Of a stretch of DNA of 64,000 nucleotides, positions 32,720-42,416 are shown one piece after another. The number at the start of each line of letters is the position of its first letter. The first letter of the stretch is position 1. This stretch comes from Flavobacterium sp. NKUCC04_CG (GTDB lineage Bacteria > Bacteroidota > Bacteroidia > Flavobacteriales > Flavobacteriaceae). Location of the stretch: assembly GCF_019345525.1 (NCBI RefSeq), contig NZ_JAHKRA010000007.1, positions 62,001-126,000 of the forward strand, in the 5' to 3' direction. The position numbers were made by a program, and so were the translations under genes. The notes under the pieces were generated by a model, which did no database searches, had not been told where the DNA came from, and saw only the letters and a list, made by a program, of their open reading frames with translations.

Positions 32720-34948
32720 TTAATGCTTCTCAGCTAGTTTAGTTTTTTTGTTTGTAAAATCAGTTGTATTTATAGGTGCTCCTTTGTATAGGTCTTTCAA
32801 GATATTTACAGCCTCTTCTACATAGACATCACTAGCTAAAGTTTCGTGCCATCTGTTTCTTTTGTTTTCTAATATGGTATCCGTTTTAAATTTCTCTAAT
32901 TCATAAGGAAGTGAGTTAAATTTTAAATGGTTGTTATATTTGGAAATCGCTTTAAATTTTTTAGCTTTTTGCTCTACTTCTTCTTGTTTTAGTTTGTATT
33001 TATCGTAGTTCAAACTATATATTTTTTCGTCTTTTCTTTCGTTGATCCATTTTGCATTCTCGGTAATCAGTTTAAACTGCTCGTTGGTAGCAATTCTCTT
33101 CTTACTGTTGTTGATGGCTGGTTGAAAGTCATTTTTTAATGGCGTATAGTTAGCACGATCGATTTTGTCCCACGGCATGGCATTGGGTATGTCGCGTTCG
33201 CCCATGTCGATAAAAGAAAAACGATCCGGTAAAACGACATCACTTAAGACACCTTCGCGCTGTGTTGAGCCTCCATTGATTCTATAGAATTTTTGAAGGG
33301 TTATTTTTAAGGCACCCAAATCACCATAAGGCTGTTGCGCTTTTAATAAATCACTTAAACTGATGATGTTTTGAACGGTTCCCTTACCGTAGGTGTGTTT
33401 GCTACCGATAATAATTCCTCTTTTGTAGTCTTGTATGGCTGCGGCAAAAATTTCCGAGGCTGAAGCCGAGAAGTTATTAACCAATACGACTAACGGGCCT
33501 TCCCATTGCACTTTGGCATCGCGGTCAAATAAGACGTCTTTTTTACCTTTTGACGATTTTACTTGAACAACAGGACCTTGTTCTATAAATAACCCGGCCA
33601 TATCAACCACGGTTTGTAGTGAACCACCGCCGTTATTTCTTAAATCCATAACGATACCATCAACATTTTGTGCTTTTAAGCGTTCGACTTCTTTAGCGAC
33701 ATCTTTAAATGCATCGCGGTTGTCTTTGTTTTCAAAGTTGATGTAAAATTTAGGCAGCTGAATCAATCCGTAGGTTTGGTTTCCGTTTTTGATAAGACTT
33801 GATTTGGCATAGGTTTCCTCTAGTTCGACTACTTCTCGAATTATAGATATAATCACTACGGTACCATCAACTTTTTTAACGGTCAAGCGAACTTCTGATC
33901 CTTTGCGACCTTTGATTTTTTTAACCACATCTTCCAATCGCATACCAACGACATCGACAGCCTCTTCATTACCTTGAGCGACTTTGAGGATGATATCACC
34001 GGCTTCCAATTCTTTACCTCTCCAAGCAGGTCCGCCCGGAATCAATTCTGAAATTTCCGTTACGTCGCCTTTCTTTTGCAATTTGGCTCCAATTCCCTCG
34101 ATAGTTCCGCTCATACTGGCGTCGAATTTCTCTTTGTCTTCCGGTGCCAAATAGGAAGTATGCGGGTCAAAGCGCTCTACAATACTGTTGAGGTAAATGG
34201 TAAACCAGTCTTGACGTTGTAATTCGTCTATAAATCCGAAATATTCGTTTAATGACTTCAGCGTAGCTTCTCTGGCTTCAATTTCCAATTCTTCAAAGCT
34301 CTTTTTTTCTACCGGCTTACTGTCTTTTTTCTTGGTTTCTTTTACATAGTCTTCCGAGTCTTCTTCAAATTCGTCGGTAGCTATTTCTTCGCCTTCTTGT
34401 AGCTTGATTTTATCTGAAATAGTTGATAAAACAGATAGTTTAAGTTGTTTTTCCCAACGTTTTTTCAAGGCTTCTTCATCGGCTGAAAACGCTTGTTTGT
34501 CGTAATCGGCATCGAAGGTTTCGTCCGTATATAAATTAAAAGGTTTGCTTAAGATATCTTTATATATGAGTTGAGCGTCTTTCATTCGTTGCACGATTCT
34601 ATCGTGGGTTAGATTGAAAAAAGACAAATCTTTTAAATTAATCATATCGTCAATTAAGAATTCGTATTTAGCAAATTCATCAATGTCGGCCTGAGTAAAG
34701 AAACGCTTGGTAGGATCCAAGGATTTGATATATTCTTTATAGACTTCTTTGGAGAATGAATCGTCGATTTTTACGGGGTCATAATGGCCTTTTTCAAGTA
34801 AATACGTAATCATTTCCAATAATAATTGGTCTTTTTCAGGATTGTCCTTAGGTTCTTTGGGCATAAAACTCCACAACAGAGTTGATATACCTAGAATGAG
34901 TAGTATTATCTTATAGTTTCTTTTCATAAATGACCAAATGGTGTTCAT
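32720..34948 (-). CDS. prc: Carboxy-terminal processing protease Prc/Tsp
   Basis: 742 aa from ATG 34948; an internal ATG at 34927 (MKRNYKIILLILG) also gives a good signal segment. Order: N-terminal Tsp helical domain (SLDPTKRFFTQADIDEF), PDZ domain (IEGIGAKLQKKGDVTEISEL, then GAWRGKEL-like loop) and S41 peptidase core. The core has a GIVMDLRNNGGGS strand, catalytic Ser in NNFSASASEIFAAA and Lys in the following HTYGKGTVQ stretch. A DUF3340-type C-terminal tail follows. Tsp/Prc proteases degrade periplasmic proteins from their C-termini and influence wall hydrolases. It precedes the DppC-like gene by 5 bp. An acidic, Lys/Glu-rich insertion lies at about residues 200-225. Confidence 0.94.
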   Translation of the reverse strand: MNTIWSFMKRNYKIILLILGISTLLWSFMPKEPKDNPEKDQLLLEMITYLLEKGHYDPVKIDDSFSKEVYKEYIKSLDPTKRFFTQADIDEFAKYEFLIDDMINLKDLSFFNLTHDRIVQRMKDAQLIYKDILSKPFNLYTDETFDADYDKQAFSADEEALKKRWEKQLKLSVLSTISDKIKLQEGEEIATDEFEEDSEDYVKETKKKDSKPVEKKSFEELEIEAREATLKSLNEYFGFIDELQRQDWFTIYLNSIVERFDPHTSYLAPEDKEKFDASMSGTIEGIGAKLQKKGDVTEISELIPGGPAWRGKELEAGDIILKVAQGNEEAVDVVGMRLEDVVKKIKGRKGSEVRLTVKKVDGTVVIISIIREVVELEETYAKSSLIKNGNQTYGLIQLPKFYINFENKDNRDAFKDVAKEVERLKAQNVDGIVMDLRNNGGGSLQTVVDMAGLFIEQGPVVQVKSSKGKKDVLFDRDAKVQWEGPLVVLVNNFSASASEIFAAAIQDYKRGIIIGSKHTYGKGTVQNIISLSDLLKAQQPYGDLGALKITLQKFYRINGGSTQREGVLSDVVLPDRFSFIDMGERDIPNAMPWDKIDRANYTPLKNDFQPAINNSKKRIATNEQFKLITENAKWINERKDEKIYSLNYDKYKLKQEEVEQKAKKFKAISKYNNHLKFNSLPYELEKFKTDTILENKRNRWHETLASDVYVEEAVNILKDLYKGAPINTTDFTNKKTKLAEKH

Positions 34949-35131
34949 CAATTAATTTTCATCTAAAGTAAGGAATTTATTAGAGACTTGGATTGAGGGC
35001 TCCAATAATATTTTGTTAAACCTTATTGTTAAAATTCAAAGAATAGGTTGGGTTTTGAAGGGGTCGAGTTAAAGTGTAACCGTGTTTATTTATATATTTA
35101 TTACTTTAGCGAAAGTAAATAAAATATTACA

Positions 35132-35902
35132 ATGAAACAAAAACCTTTAATATTAGTTACCAACGACGACAGCATCGTGGCACCGGGTATTCGCGCCTTG
35201 ATAAAAGTGATGAAAGAAATTGGCGAAGTGGTAGTGGTAGCACCAGATAAGGCACAGTCTGCTATGGGGCATGCAGTCACTATTAACAGCACTTTATCCA
35301 TTGAACGCGTTGCTATTGACGCCGATTTAGAGCAGGAATACAGTTGTTCAGGAACGCCTGTTGATTGTGTGAAGATTGCGATGGATCAGATTTTAACACG
35401 TAAACCGGATATTTGCGTATCGGGTATCAATCACGGTTCAAATTCGTCGATTAATGTAATCTATTCCGGTACGATGAGTGCTGCTTTAGAAGCGGGTATG
35501 AGCGGTATACCTGCCATAGGTTTTTCCCTTCAAGATTTTAGTTGGAATGCGAATTTTGATGAAGTCATGACTTATGTGAAGAAAATTACTTTAGAAACCC
35601 TAAAGAATGGTTTGCCAGAAGGAATTGTGCTCAATGTCAATTTCCCCAAATTAAAAGAAGCGGATATTTTGGGAATTAAAATATGCCGACAAGCCAAGGC
35701 CACTTGGCAAGAGAAATTTGATAAACGCGTAAGTCCTCACGGTAAAGAATACTATTGGTTAACCGGTGAGTTCGTCAATCAAGATAAAGGCGAAGATACC
35801 GACGAATGGGCTTTGAAAAACGGCTATGTTTCTGTGGTTCCAGTTCAATTTGATTTAACGGCTTATCACGCTATTCAGCAATTAAACCGTTGGGAATTAT
35901 AA
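35132..35902 (+). CDS. surE: 5'/3'-nucleotidase SurE
   Basis: 256 aa. N-terminal ILVTNDDSIVAPGIRAL is the metal-binding start of SurE, with Ser where most homologues have Gly (NDDG). Downstream, VVVVAPDKAQSAMGHAVT, CSGTPVDCVKI and SGINHGSNSSINVIYSGTMSAA are strongly conserved family segments. SurE hydrolyses nucleoside monophosphates and is linked to stationary-phase survival. The stop overlaps the start of the next small gene by one base. No perfect promoter box was found; TATATTTA near 35090 is one mismatch away. Confidence 0.93.
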   Translation: MKQKPLILVTNDDSIVAPGIRALIKVMKEIGEVVVVAPDKAQSAMGHAVTINSTLSIERVAIDADLEQEYSCSGTPVDCVKIAMDQILTRKPDICVSGINHGSNSSINVIYSGTMSAALEAGMSGIPAIGFSLQDFSWNANFDEVMTYVKKITLETLKNGLPEGIVLNVNFPKLKEADILGIKICRQAKATWQEKFDKRVSPHGKEYYWLTGEFVNQDKGEDTDEWALKNGYVSVVPVQFDLTAYHAIQQLNRWEL

Positions 35903-36177
35903 TGAAGCGGATTGTAGCGATTGCTTTGGGTTTTTTGTTGGGCGTTTTGGTTACATTTATAGGGAGCGCGATCTTTGTGTACTTCAGTTTAAGAATAAAT
36001 CCGTTGACACAATTTAAGCTGTTGCTTTACAGCGGTAGTTTAGGTAAGATTCTCGTGATTGGCAGTGTGCTTAATTTGATTTTGTTTTGGTATTTTATTA
36101 AAAAAAATCAAGATTTAAAAGCTGGAGGTACTATCTTAGCAGCTGTGATTTTAACGATTTTGACGCAATTGGTTTAG
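35902..36177 (+). CDS. Small membrane protein, unrecognised
   Basis: 91 aa from the ATG at 35902, which overlaps the surE stop (TAA 35900-35902). Three hydrophobic segments: about 5-25 (VAIALGFLLGVLVTFIGSAIF), 45-65 and 70-88. No recognised family. Placement between surE and lpxB and tight coupling to surE suggest it is real and cotranscribed. No function inferred. Confidence 0.65.
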   Translation: MKRIVAIALGFLLGVLVTFIGSAIFVYFSLRINPLTQFKLLLYSGSLGKILVIGSVLNLILFWYFIKKNQDLKAGGTILAAVILTILTQLV

Positions 36178-36250
36178 ATGTAACTTGTTGGTTAACAAGA
36201 GGCAGTCTGGGTTTGTATTGGAGGTTTAAAAAAAATAGGAATAGCTATAT

Positions 36251-37360
36251 ATGAAATATTATATTATTGCAGGAGAAGCTTCTGGAGATTTACACGGTTC
36301 TAATTTGATGAAGGCATTGCTAAAACAAGATCCGCAAGCCGATATCCGATTTTGGGGTGGTGATTTGATGCAAAGCGTAGGTGGTACTTTAGTAAAACAC
36401 TACCGCGAACTTGCCTTTATGGGGTTTGCAGAAGTAATTCAAAATTTAGGCACCATTCTTAGAAACATTTCGACTTGTAAAAAGGACATAGAGGCTTTTA
36501 ACCCCGATGCCATTATCTTTATAGATTACCCCGGTTTTAATATGCGGATTGCTTCATGGGCAAAGAAAAAGGGAATACCCACCCATTATTATATCTCACC
36601 ACAAATTTGGGCTTGGAAAGAAAACAGAATCAAATCGATTAAACGCGATGTTGATCATATGTACGTTATTTTGCCTTTTGAAAAGGATTTTTACGAAAAA
36701 AAGCATGGTTTTCCAGTGGAATTTGTAGGGCATCCACTTATAGATGCTGTTGCGGAATACAGAGCAACGGCCGATCCACTGTTTCGACAAAAACATCAAT
36801 TGGACGAACGTCCAATAATTGCTTTGTTGCCTGGAAGTAGAAAACAAGAGATCACCAAATTGTTGTCGCAGATGTTAACTGTGGTACCGCATTTTGGGAA
36901 TTTTCAGTTTGTTATAGCTGGAGCTCCAAGTCAGGATTTTGAATTTTATAAGCAATTTCTGACCAATACAAACGTAAGGTTTATTTCCAATGAAACTTAC
37001 GGTTTGTTAAATGTGGCTTATGGCGCATTGGTAACTTCGGGAACAGCAACCTTGGAAACCGCTTTATTTAAAGTGCCCCAGGTAGTTCTCTACAAGGCAA
37101 ATCCCATCTCATATCAAATTGCAAAGCGAATTATTACTTTAAAATTTATTTCTTTAGTCAATTTAATTATGGATAAAGAGGTGGTTACCGAATTGATACA
37201 AGAAGATTGTAATAGCAAGCGCATACGTGCCGAGTTTACTAAGATTATTCAAAGTCAAGGTCGTGAGAAAATGTTGCAAAATTATGATATACTGATAGAT
37301 AAGCTCGGTGGGGAAGGAGCGAGTGAATTAACGGCTAGATTAATTAATAAAAATTTATGA
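36251..37360 (+). CDS. lpxB: Lipid-A-disaccharide synthase LpxB
   Basis: 369 aa. Starts MKYYIIAGEASGDLHGSNLM, the LpxB signature, with FIDYPGFNMR, the YISPQIWAWKENRI motif, FVGHPLID, LLPGSRKQEI and a C-terminal GTATLETAL stretch. It makes the tetra-acylated disaccharide from UDP-2,3-diacylglucosamine and lipid X on the inner face of the inner membrane in lipid A synthesis. Normal length, no membrane segment except a possible surface helix. It follows the surE pair by 73 bp. The next gene has its own promoter. Confidence 0.96.
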   Translation: MKYYIIAGEASGDLHGSNLMKALLKQDPQADIRFWGGDLMQSVGGTLVKHYRELAFMGFAEVIQNLGTILRNISTCKKDIEAFNPDAIIFIDYPGFNMRIASWAKKKGIPTHYYISPQIWAWKENRIKSIKRDVDHMYVILPFEKDFYEKKHGFPVEFVGHPLIDAVAEYRATADPLFRQKHQLDERPIIALLPGSRKQEITKLLSQMLTVVPHFGNFQFVIAGAPSQDFEFYKQFLTNTNVRFISNETYGLLNVAYGALVTSGTATLETALFKVPQVVLYKANPISYQIAKRIITLKFISLVNLIMDKEVVTELIQEDCNSKRIRAEFTKIIQSQGREKMLQNYDILIDKLGGEGASELTARLINKNL

Positions 37361-37361
37361 G

Positions 37362-37390
37362 TTGTTTTTTAAAATAAAATTCTATATTTG
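37362..37390 (+). promoter_or_regulatory. Promoter of the NlpC/P60 gene
   Basis: TTG (37362-37364), 18-bp spacer, TATATTTG (37383-37390): near-ideal. It starts just past the lpxB stop and shows that an in-frame ATG at 37362 cannot be the hydrolase start, since it lies upstream of transcription. Confidence 0.75.
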
Positions 37391-37412
37391 TGAGATAACA
37401 ACATTGATAATT

Positions 37413-38075
37413 ATGAAAACGTACGCTTCCGCCTTCTTAATTGTACTGCTGTTATTGTCTGGACGAACGCATGCAAGTTCCTTGCAAAAAGTCACTTTAG
37501 ATAATATCACGCCTGCAAACAATCCGCCTAAGAATAACAATAAAGGGAAAAAGGGTAAAACCACTTCTGCTAAGAGTAAAGAAATTGCTGGAATTGAGAC
37601 TAAAGAAATTAGTGTCGAGGAATTGGGTAAAATTCTAAACGAAATAGATGAAACCAGCCGTAAAGAAGATACGGGTAGTTATTTGACAGAACAATTGCTA
37701 AATGTAGCGGAGGACTATAAAGGAGTTCGTTACCGATTTGGAGGAACTTCAAGAGATGGAATGGATTGTTCCGGATTCGTAAGCACCGCTTTTAATGTTT
37801 TTGATATTACTTTGCCTAGATCTTCAAGAGATATGGCATCCATGGGACAAAAAATCAATTCTTCTGAAGCGCAAAAGGGAGATTTGATATTTTTCAAAAC
37901 AGGGAAAAAATCTAGAATTAGTCACGTAGGAATTATAGTTGAAGTCAAAGGTGAAGAAATCAAATTTATACACTCTTCGACCTCAAAGGGGGTGATTGTG
38001 TCTTCACTTAGTGAAGCTTATTACAACCGTACTTTTGCACAGATAAATAGAGTTTACGAAAAACAGCTTTTATAG
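37413..38075 (+). CDS. NlpC/P60 (C40) cell-wall hydrolase
   Basis: 220 aa from ATG 37413. Signal peptide (ends near THAS, residue 22), then a Lys/Asn-rich low-complexity linker (NNPPKNNNKGKKGKTT), then a C40 domain. Catalytic Cys is in RDGMDCSGFVSTAF, His in RISHVGIIV, and a third polar residue in the FIHSSTSKG region. NlpC/P60 enzymes cleave the D-Glu to diaminopimelate bond of peptidoglycan stems. Start choice follows the promoter at 37362-37390, which overlaps the longer frame. Its stop is 52 bp before the comEC ATG. Confidence 0.93.
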   Translation: MKTYASAFLIVLLLLSGRTHASSLQKVTLDNITPANNPPKNNNKGKKGKTTSAKSKEIAGIETKEISVEELGKILNEIDETSRKEDTGSYLTEQLLNVAEDYKGVRYRFGGTSRDGMDCSGFVSTAFNVFDITLPRSSRDMASMGQKINSSEAQKGDLIFFKTGKKSRISHVGIIVEVKGEEIKFIHSSTSKGVIVSSLSEAYYNRTFAQINRVYEKQLL

Positions 38076-38106
38076 TTAAAAATAGTCTAACTATTTGATA
38101 AACAAC

Positions 38107-38146
38107 GAAATTTCAATATCTTTCTATATGAAGATATTGAAATTTC
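38107..38146 (+). promoter_or_regulatory. Perfect inverted repeat enclosing the comEC start codon
   Basis: Left arm 38107-38122 (GAAATTTCAATATCTT), 8-nt loop 38123-38130 (TCTATATG), right arm 38131-38146 (AAGATATTGAAATTTC). The arms are exact reverse complements over 16 bp, and T123-G130 can add a wobble pair. The loop ends with the ATG of comEC, so the mRNA would present the start codon at the loop/stem junction. No T-tract follows, so it is not a standard terminator. Confidence 0.8.
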
Positions 38147-40140
38147 CTTTTTTAAGCCTTTCTGTATTCTTTGTTGCAGGCATATTGACTTATCCTTTCT
38201 TGGTTATGTCCAGCTCTTTGTGGTTGGTTCTAGTCGGCTCTTTTTTAAGCTTGATTTTTGTAGGGGGTAAAATTTTTATATCCAAATACTTCCGACTGAT
38301 ATATTGGTTGCTTTATGCGCTGCTGTTTTGGAGTATTGGCTTATGGACTATGTCCTTACACGATAGTAAGAGTCATAAACAACATTACATCCACCTTCGT
38401 GCTACCGATAAAAAAGATTTTTTAACACTCATAGTCACCGAGAAGTGGAACACCACAACCTATGGCACTCGTTATTTAGCGAATGTAAAGATTTGCAACG
38501 CGAAACAAACTTTTGGAAAAGTATTGGTTGTGGTTCCCTACCACTATCAACTAGAGCCTTTTAAAGTAGGCGAAGTTCTAAGTGTCTATCAACGCATTGC
38601 GCTTGTACGCGCGACTCGCAATCCTCATCAATTCAATTACCGATTATTTTTAGAGCAACACGACATTTATGGGCAAGTATATCTAGACAGGGATAATTTT
38701 AAATCGCGGGGTATCGAGGCTAGTCTAAACTCCATAGTAGCCCATTGGCGCGAGTTTTTAATAAAGAGCTTTGATATGCATCGGTTTTCGCCTGAGGTAT
38801 CGGCCTTTGTGAATGCGTTGCTCTTTGGACAAAAGCAGGATTTGTCTCCAGAGACTAAAGCAAATTTTAGGGACCTGGGAATTATACACGTTTTAGCGAT
38901 TTCGGGGTTGCATATCGGTATTATATATTTGGTATTACAACAATTGCTAAGACGATTGGGCTTTAGTACTCCATACATCTATCGCATAGCAACAGTGTTG
39001 TTGTGGTTGTTTGCCCTTATTTCCGGTTTTGCAACCCCTGTAGTTAGAGCGGTTTTTATGTTTAGTATAGGGGCTTTTATTTATGGAATAAGGCGCTCAT
39101 CCAGCTTGTACAATAGTTTGGCTATAACCTTGGTGGTGCTGTTGAGTTGTAGCCCCAATTATATTTATGATGTTGGTTTTCAATTGAGTTTTTCAGCGGT
39201 TTTTAGTATCGCCTTTTTTTACTCAATCTTCGCTACTTTTACTAGTTCGAAATGGTGGGTCCTTCAGTATTTTAAAGAAATTGTAGCTGTATCCTTAGCC
39301 GTTCAAATCGGTGTATTACCGCTAATAATCTATTATTTTCATCAGATACCTCTGTTGTTTTTGGTGGGAAATATAATCGTTATACCTTTAGTAACAGTCA
39401 TACTAATTGGCCTTATTTTATTGTTGGTCTTGAATTTTTTTTGGAAGTCCTTGGCACTTATTTGGGGATGTATTGTCGCTTTTATAATTAATGCTATGAA
39501 TTCTATAGTCGTCATGTTATCGCAATGGTCTGACTTTAATTTGAAGCAGCTTTCGTTTAATGTGTTTTTAACAGCGATTTCTACGCTATGGCTGTTAGGT
39601 GTTGTTTACGGATTAAAAAGGCGGCGGACAGGCGGTATGCGGCTTAGCTTGTTGGTTACACTCGTCTTTCAGTTATGTTTTATGTTTACGGTCATACTCG
39701 ATATGCAAAAAGAGGAGCGTTTCTTGCTATATCACAGAAATCACATCACTTTTTTATTTAAGAAACCCTTTCAGTTGGAGGTGTATTCGAATGATACAGC
39801 CGTGATGAAGTCGTCGATAATATCGGACTATAGGCATCGCAATTTTACGGGTATAGATCGGTATATGGCCCTCAATAATTTGATTAGAGTAGGTGATAAA
39901 AGGTTGCTTATAATAGATAGCTTGGGGAATTACAAAACAGCTATAAGTGCAGATGTTTTATTGTTTAGCGGCTGGTCTAAAATCAATTATGACCGGGTAC
40001 TGGCACATCACAATCCGAGTTTGGTTTTGATAAATGCGGATTTTCCCTTTTGGGAGTCCAAACGACTTGTTCAAGTGTGCCTAAAAAAAAATATCCCTTT
40101 TCACAGTGTGTCGGAAAAGGGATATTATCAGTTTAAATGA
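38128..40140 (+). CDS. comEC: ComEC/Rec2-family DNA uptake channel protein
   Basis: 670 aa. ATG 38128 (MKILKFPFLSLSVFF) is preferred over a TTG at 38095. N-terminal helices and a soluble OB-like DUF4131 domain (about 40-190) are followed by the Competence core, which has HVLAISGLHIGIIYLV, ATPVVRAVFMF, and about eight to ten helices. The C-terminal soluble part (about 550-670) is short and lacks a recognisable HxHxDH metallo-beta-lactamase motif, as in many Bacteroidota ComEC proteins. ComEC forms the inner-membrane channel for single-stranded DNA in natural transformation. A 16-bp hairpin surrounds the start codon. Confidence 0.92.
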   Translation: MKILKFPFLSLSVFFVAGILTYPFLVMSSSLWLVLVGSFLSLIFVGGKIFISKYFRLIYWLLYALLFWSIGLWTMSLHDSKSHKQHYIHLRATDKKDFLTLIVTEKWNTTTYGTRYLANVKICNAKQTFGKVLVVVPYHYQLEPFKVGEVLSVYQRIALVRATRNPHQFNYRLFLEQHDIYGQVYLDRDNFKSRGIEASLNSIVAHWREFLIKSFDMHRFSPEVSAFVNALLFGQKQDLSPETKANFRDLGIIHVLAISGLHIGIIYLVLQQLLRRLGFSTPYIYRIATVLLWLFALISGFATPVVRAVFMFSIGAFIYGIRRSSSLYNSLAITLVVLLSCSPNYIYDVGFQLSFSAVFSIAFFYSIFATFTSSKWWVLQYFKEIVAVSLAVQIGVLPLIIYYFHQIPLLFLVGNIIVIPLVTVILIGLILLLVLNFFWKSLALIWGCIVAFIINAMNSIVVMLSQWSDFNLKQLSFNVFLTAISTLWLLGVVYGLKRRRTGGMRLSLLVTLVFQLCFMFTVILDMQKEERFLLYHRNHITFLFKKPFQLEVYSNDTAVMKSSIISDYRHRNFTGIDRYMALNNLIRVGDKRLLIIDSLGNYKTAISADVLLFSGWSKINYDRVLAHHNPSLVLINADFPFWESKRLVQVCLKKNIPFHSVSEKGYYQFK

Positions 40141-40144
40141 TAGA

Positions 40145-40600
40145 TTATTTGATTTCTGCTAAGAGTTGTTGTGGCACTTTATAACCTACCAATGTTTTCT
40201 TAATACTGCCATCGCTATCGATAATAACCATCGAAGGATATCCTGGAATTCTCAAAAAACCCGTAAACTCATGCATAGCATTTCTACCTGCTCGGTTTGC
40301 GTCGTAATTGGGGTTGGAGAATTTTTTTCCATCAAATTCAATCTTCTCTTCCCCTTCTGCATTAAATTTAACAGCATAAAAATCACTGTTAATCAGTTTA
40401 ATGACTTCGGAATCTGTAAAGGTGTTTTTATCCAGCATCTTACAAGGGCCACACCAATGGGTATAGACATCCATAAAAATGGGTTTTGGTTTTTTTTTCT
40501 GAGCGTTAATCGCTTCTTGAAATGTCATCCATTTAATTTCTTGTGCTTGAGTGGTTACTCCAGCCAAAGCGATTACTAAAAGCAATAATATTTTTTTCAT
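40145..40600 (-). CDS. Exported thioredoxin-fold protein
   Basis: 151 aa. Sec signal peptide (ends near TQAQ, residue 20), then a thioredoxin fold with THWCGPCKMLDKNTF (redox CGPC at about 50-53) and cis-Pro in IPGYPSMVIID. Periplasmic location predicted. It is the last gene of the DPP-IV/POT run, 26 bp after the last transporter gene. This suggests cotranscription, though a functional link is not obvious. It might serve disulfide or reductive chemistry in the envelope. Confidence 0.9.
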   Translation of the reverse strand: MKKILLLLVIALAGVTTQAQEIKWMTFQEAINAQKKKPKPIFMDVYTHWCGPCKMLDKNTFTDSEVIKLINSDFYAVKFNAEGEEKIEFDGKKFSNPNYDANRAGRNAMHEFTGFLRIPGYPSMVIIDSDGSIKKTLVGYKVPQQLLAEIK

Positions 40601-40626
40601 ATTTTATGGTTTTATTAAATCGTATT

Positions 40627-42390
40627 TTATTTTACACCGTGCATTAATTTTTTCAAGAACGGGTTGAGCAACATAACTAGTAAACCAGCTACGATAGGCA
40701 CTACCGTAAAGATCAAGAAGAAGGTTGAAAGCGAATAATTATTGGTGATATTCTCAATTTGACCTCCTAATATAGCCGCTAATTTATTACCAACAGCAAT
40801 CGCTAAATACCACATACCAAACATAAAGGCTATCATTCGTGCCGGTACTAATTTGGAAACATAAGACAAGCCTACTGGAGACAAGCAAAGTTCACCTAAA
40901 GTATGGAATAGATAAGCTAATATCAACCAAACCATAGATACCTTAACACCTGTAGCTACATTGTGAGAACCATAAGCTAATAAACCAAATCCAATAGCCA
41001 TTACAATCAATCCCAAACCGTATTTAACAGCGGCTGGTGGATTGTATTTACTATCCCAAACTTTAGAAACGATAGAAGCGAAAGTAATGATAAAGAAAGA
41101 GTTTAAAATAGAGAACCAGGAAACGGTAATTTCAGAAGATTCTGCTGTGAATTCTTGATATAACATCCAGATTGCAACAGCCCAAACCCCTAAGAAACAA
41201 ACCGCTAAAACGATGTTTGATCCCGGTATTTTAGCCCAAGTTTGTTTACCTAAAAGAAGTAGTACCCAAGATATAATCAATAAGGGAACTATAGTTAATA
41301 AGGTGTTGATGATATTAAATGCCGTAAGTGCCGATCCCTCTAAAGCGCGATCCACGTTATCTCTTGCGAAAATAACCAAAGACGATGCTCCTTGTTCAAA
41401 AGACATCCAGAAAAAGATGGTAAAGAAAGCGAAGATGATAACGGCAATCATACGGTCTCTAATAATTTTAGTATATCGAGACAGACGGCTGATGATTAAA
41501 AAGATAAAGGCTACTAAAGCGAATAAGATAGCAATGCTTTGTCCGTCTATTCCCTTGTACTCAAACGGGAATAAATTGATGTTTGCAATTCTAAATAACG
41601 GATCATTTATAGCGTATAAAAGACCGATTACCGTTGTAATGGCGATTAAAACATAATCAACCATAGTAAATGGATTCGGTTTGTCGTCTTCGTGATTGGT
41701 AATTGCATTTGCTGTAGCTATAGCCAATTTTTTCTCTTTTGTTGGAACTTCTCCGATATTTCCGAATAACGGTTTGGCCAACCAGAATTGTAAAGTACCT
41801 AACAACATAAAAATACCGGCTAAACCGAATCCCCAATGCCATCCAATTTTTTCAGCTAAATATCCACAAAGCATCATCCCGAAGAAGGCACCTGCATTTA
41901 CACCCATATAGAAAATGGTATAAGCACCATCTTTTTTCTCTGGGAATTTTTTATACATTTCCGAAAGAATAGAAGTCATGTTTGGTTTAAAGAAACCAGT
42001 TCCAGCAACTAAAAGTCCTAAACCAATATATAACATCATTGGTGTGTCTAAAGCCATAGCAGCATGTCCCAAGGTCATGATGGTGGCTCCGACAACGACT
42101 GCCCATCGGTATCCGATATACTTGTCGGCAATGATACCACCAAAAATAGGAGTTATATAAAGCAACATAGCATAGGTACCGTATAGAGCACCTGCATTTT
42201 CGGCAGACCATCCCCAACCTGGATTATCGCTTAATAACGACATGGTTAAAAATTGAATCAATAGGACTCTCATTCCATAGAACGAGAAACGCTCCCACAT
42301 CTCTGTGAAAAACAAGACAAATAGTCCCGAGGGATGCCCTAGGACTGTTGATTTAAAAAAGTTTTGTTCTGTTGTTGTGTCTTCTGACAT
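40627..42390 (-). CDS. POT-family proton-coupled peptide transporter (copy 3)
   Basis: 587 aa. Conserved POT motifs: FFTEMWERFSFYGMR near the N-terminus, GGIIADKYIGYR, AGTGFFKPNMTSI, the SFEQGASS segment, and a C-terminal LCLSPVGLSYVSKLVP. About 14 membrane helices, longer than the 507-524 aa neighbours owing to a loop insert around residues 215-235. These are MFS symporters importing di- and tripeptides. Last transporter in a set of three tandem paralogues with 25-26 bp gaps behind the DPP-IV gene. Confidence 0.95.
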   Translation of the reverse strand: MSEDTTTEQNFFKSTVLGHPSGLFVLFFTEMWERFSFYGMRVLLIQFLTMSLLSDNPGWGWSAENAGALYGTYAMLLYITPIFGGIIADKYIGYRWAVVVGATIMTLGHAAMALDTPMMLYIGLGLLVAGTGFFKPNMTSILSEMYKKFPEKKDGAYTIFYMGVNAGAFFGMMLCGYLAEKIGWHWGFGLAGIFMLLGTLQFWLAKPLFGNIGEVPTKEKKLAIATANAITNHEDDKPNPFTMVDYVLIAITTVIGLLYAINDPLFRIANINLFPFEYKGIDGQSIAILFALVAFIFLIISRLSRYTKIIRDRMIAVIIFAFFTIFFWMSFEQGASSLVIFARDNVDRALEGSALTAFNIINTLLTIVPLLIISWVLLLLGKQTWAKIPGSNIVLAVCFLGVWAVAIWMLYQEFTAESSEITVSWFSILNSFFIITFASIVSKVWDSKYNPPAAVKYGLGLIVMAIGFGLLAYGSHNVATGVKVSMVWLILAYLFHTLGELCLSPVGLSYVSKLVPARMIAFMFGMWYLAIAVGNKLAAILGGQIENITNNYSLSTFFLIFTVVPIVAGLLVMLLNPFLKKLMHGVK

Positions 42391-42416
42391 AATTATAGTG
42401 ATATAAGTGAATGTTC

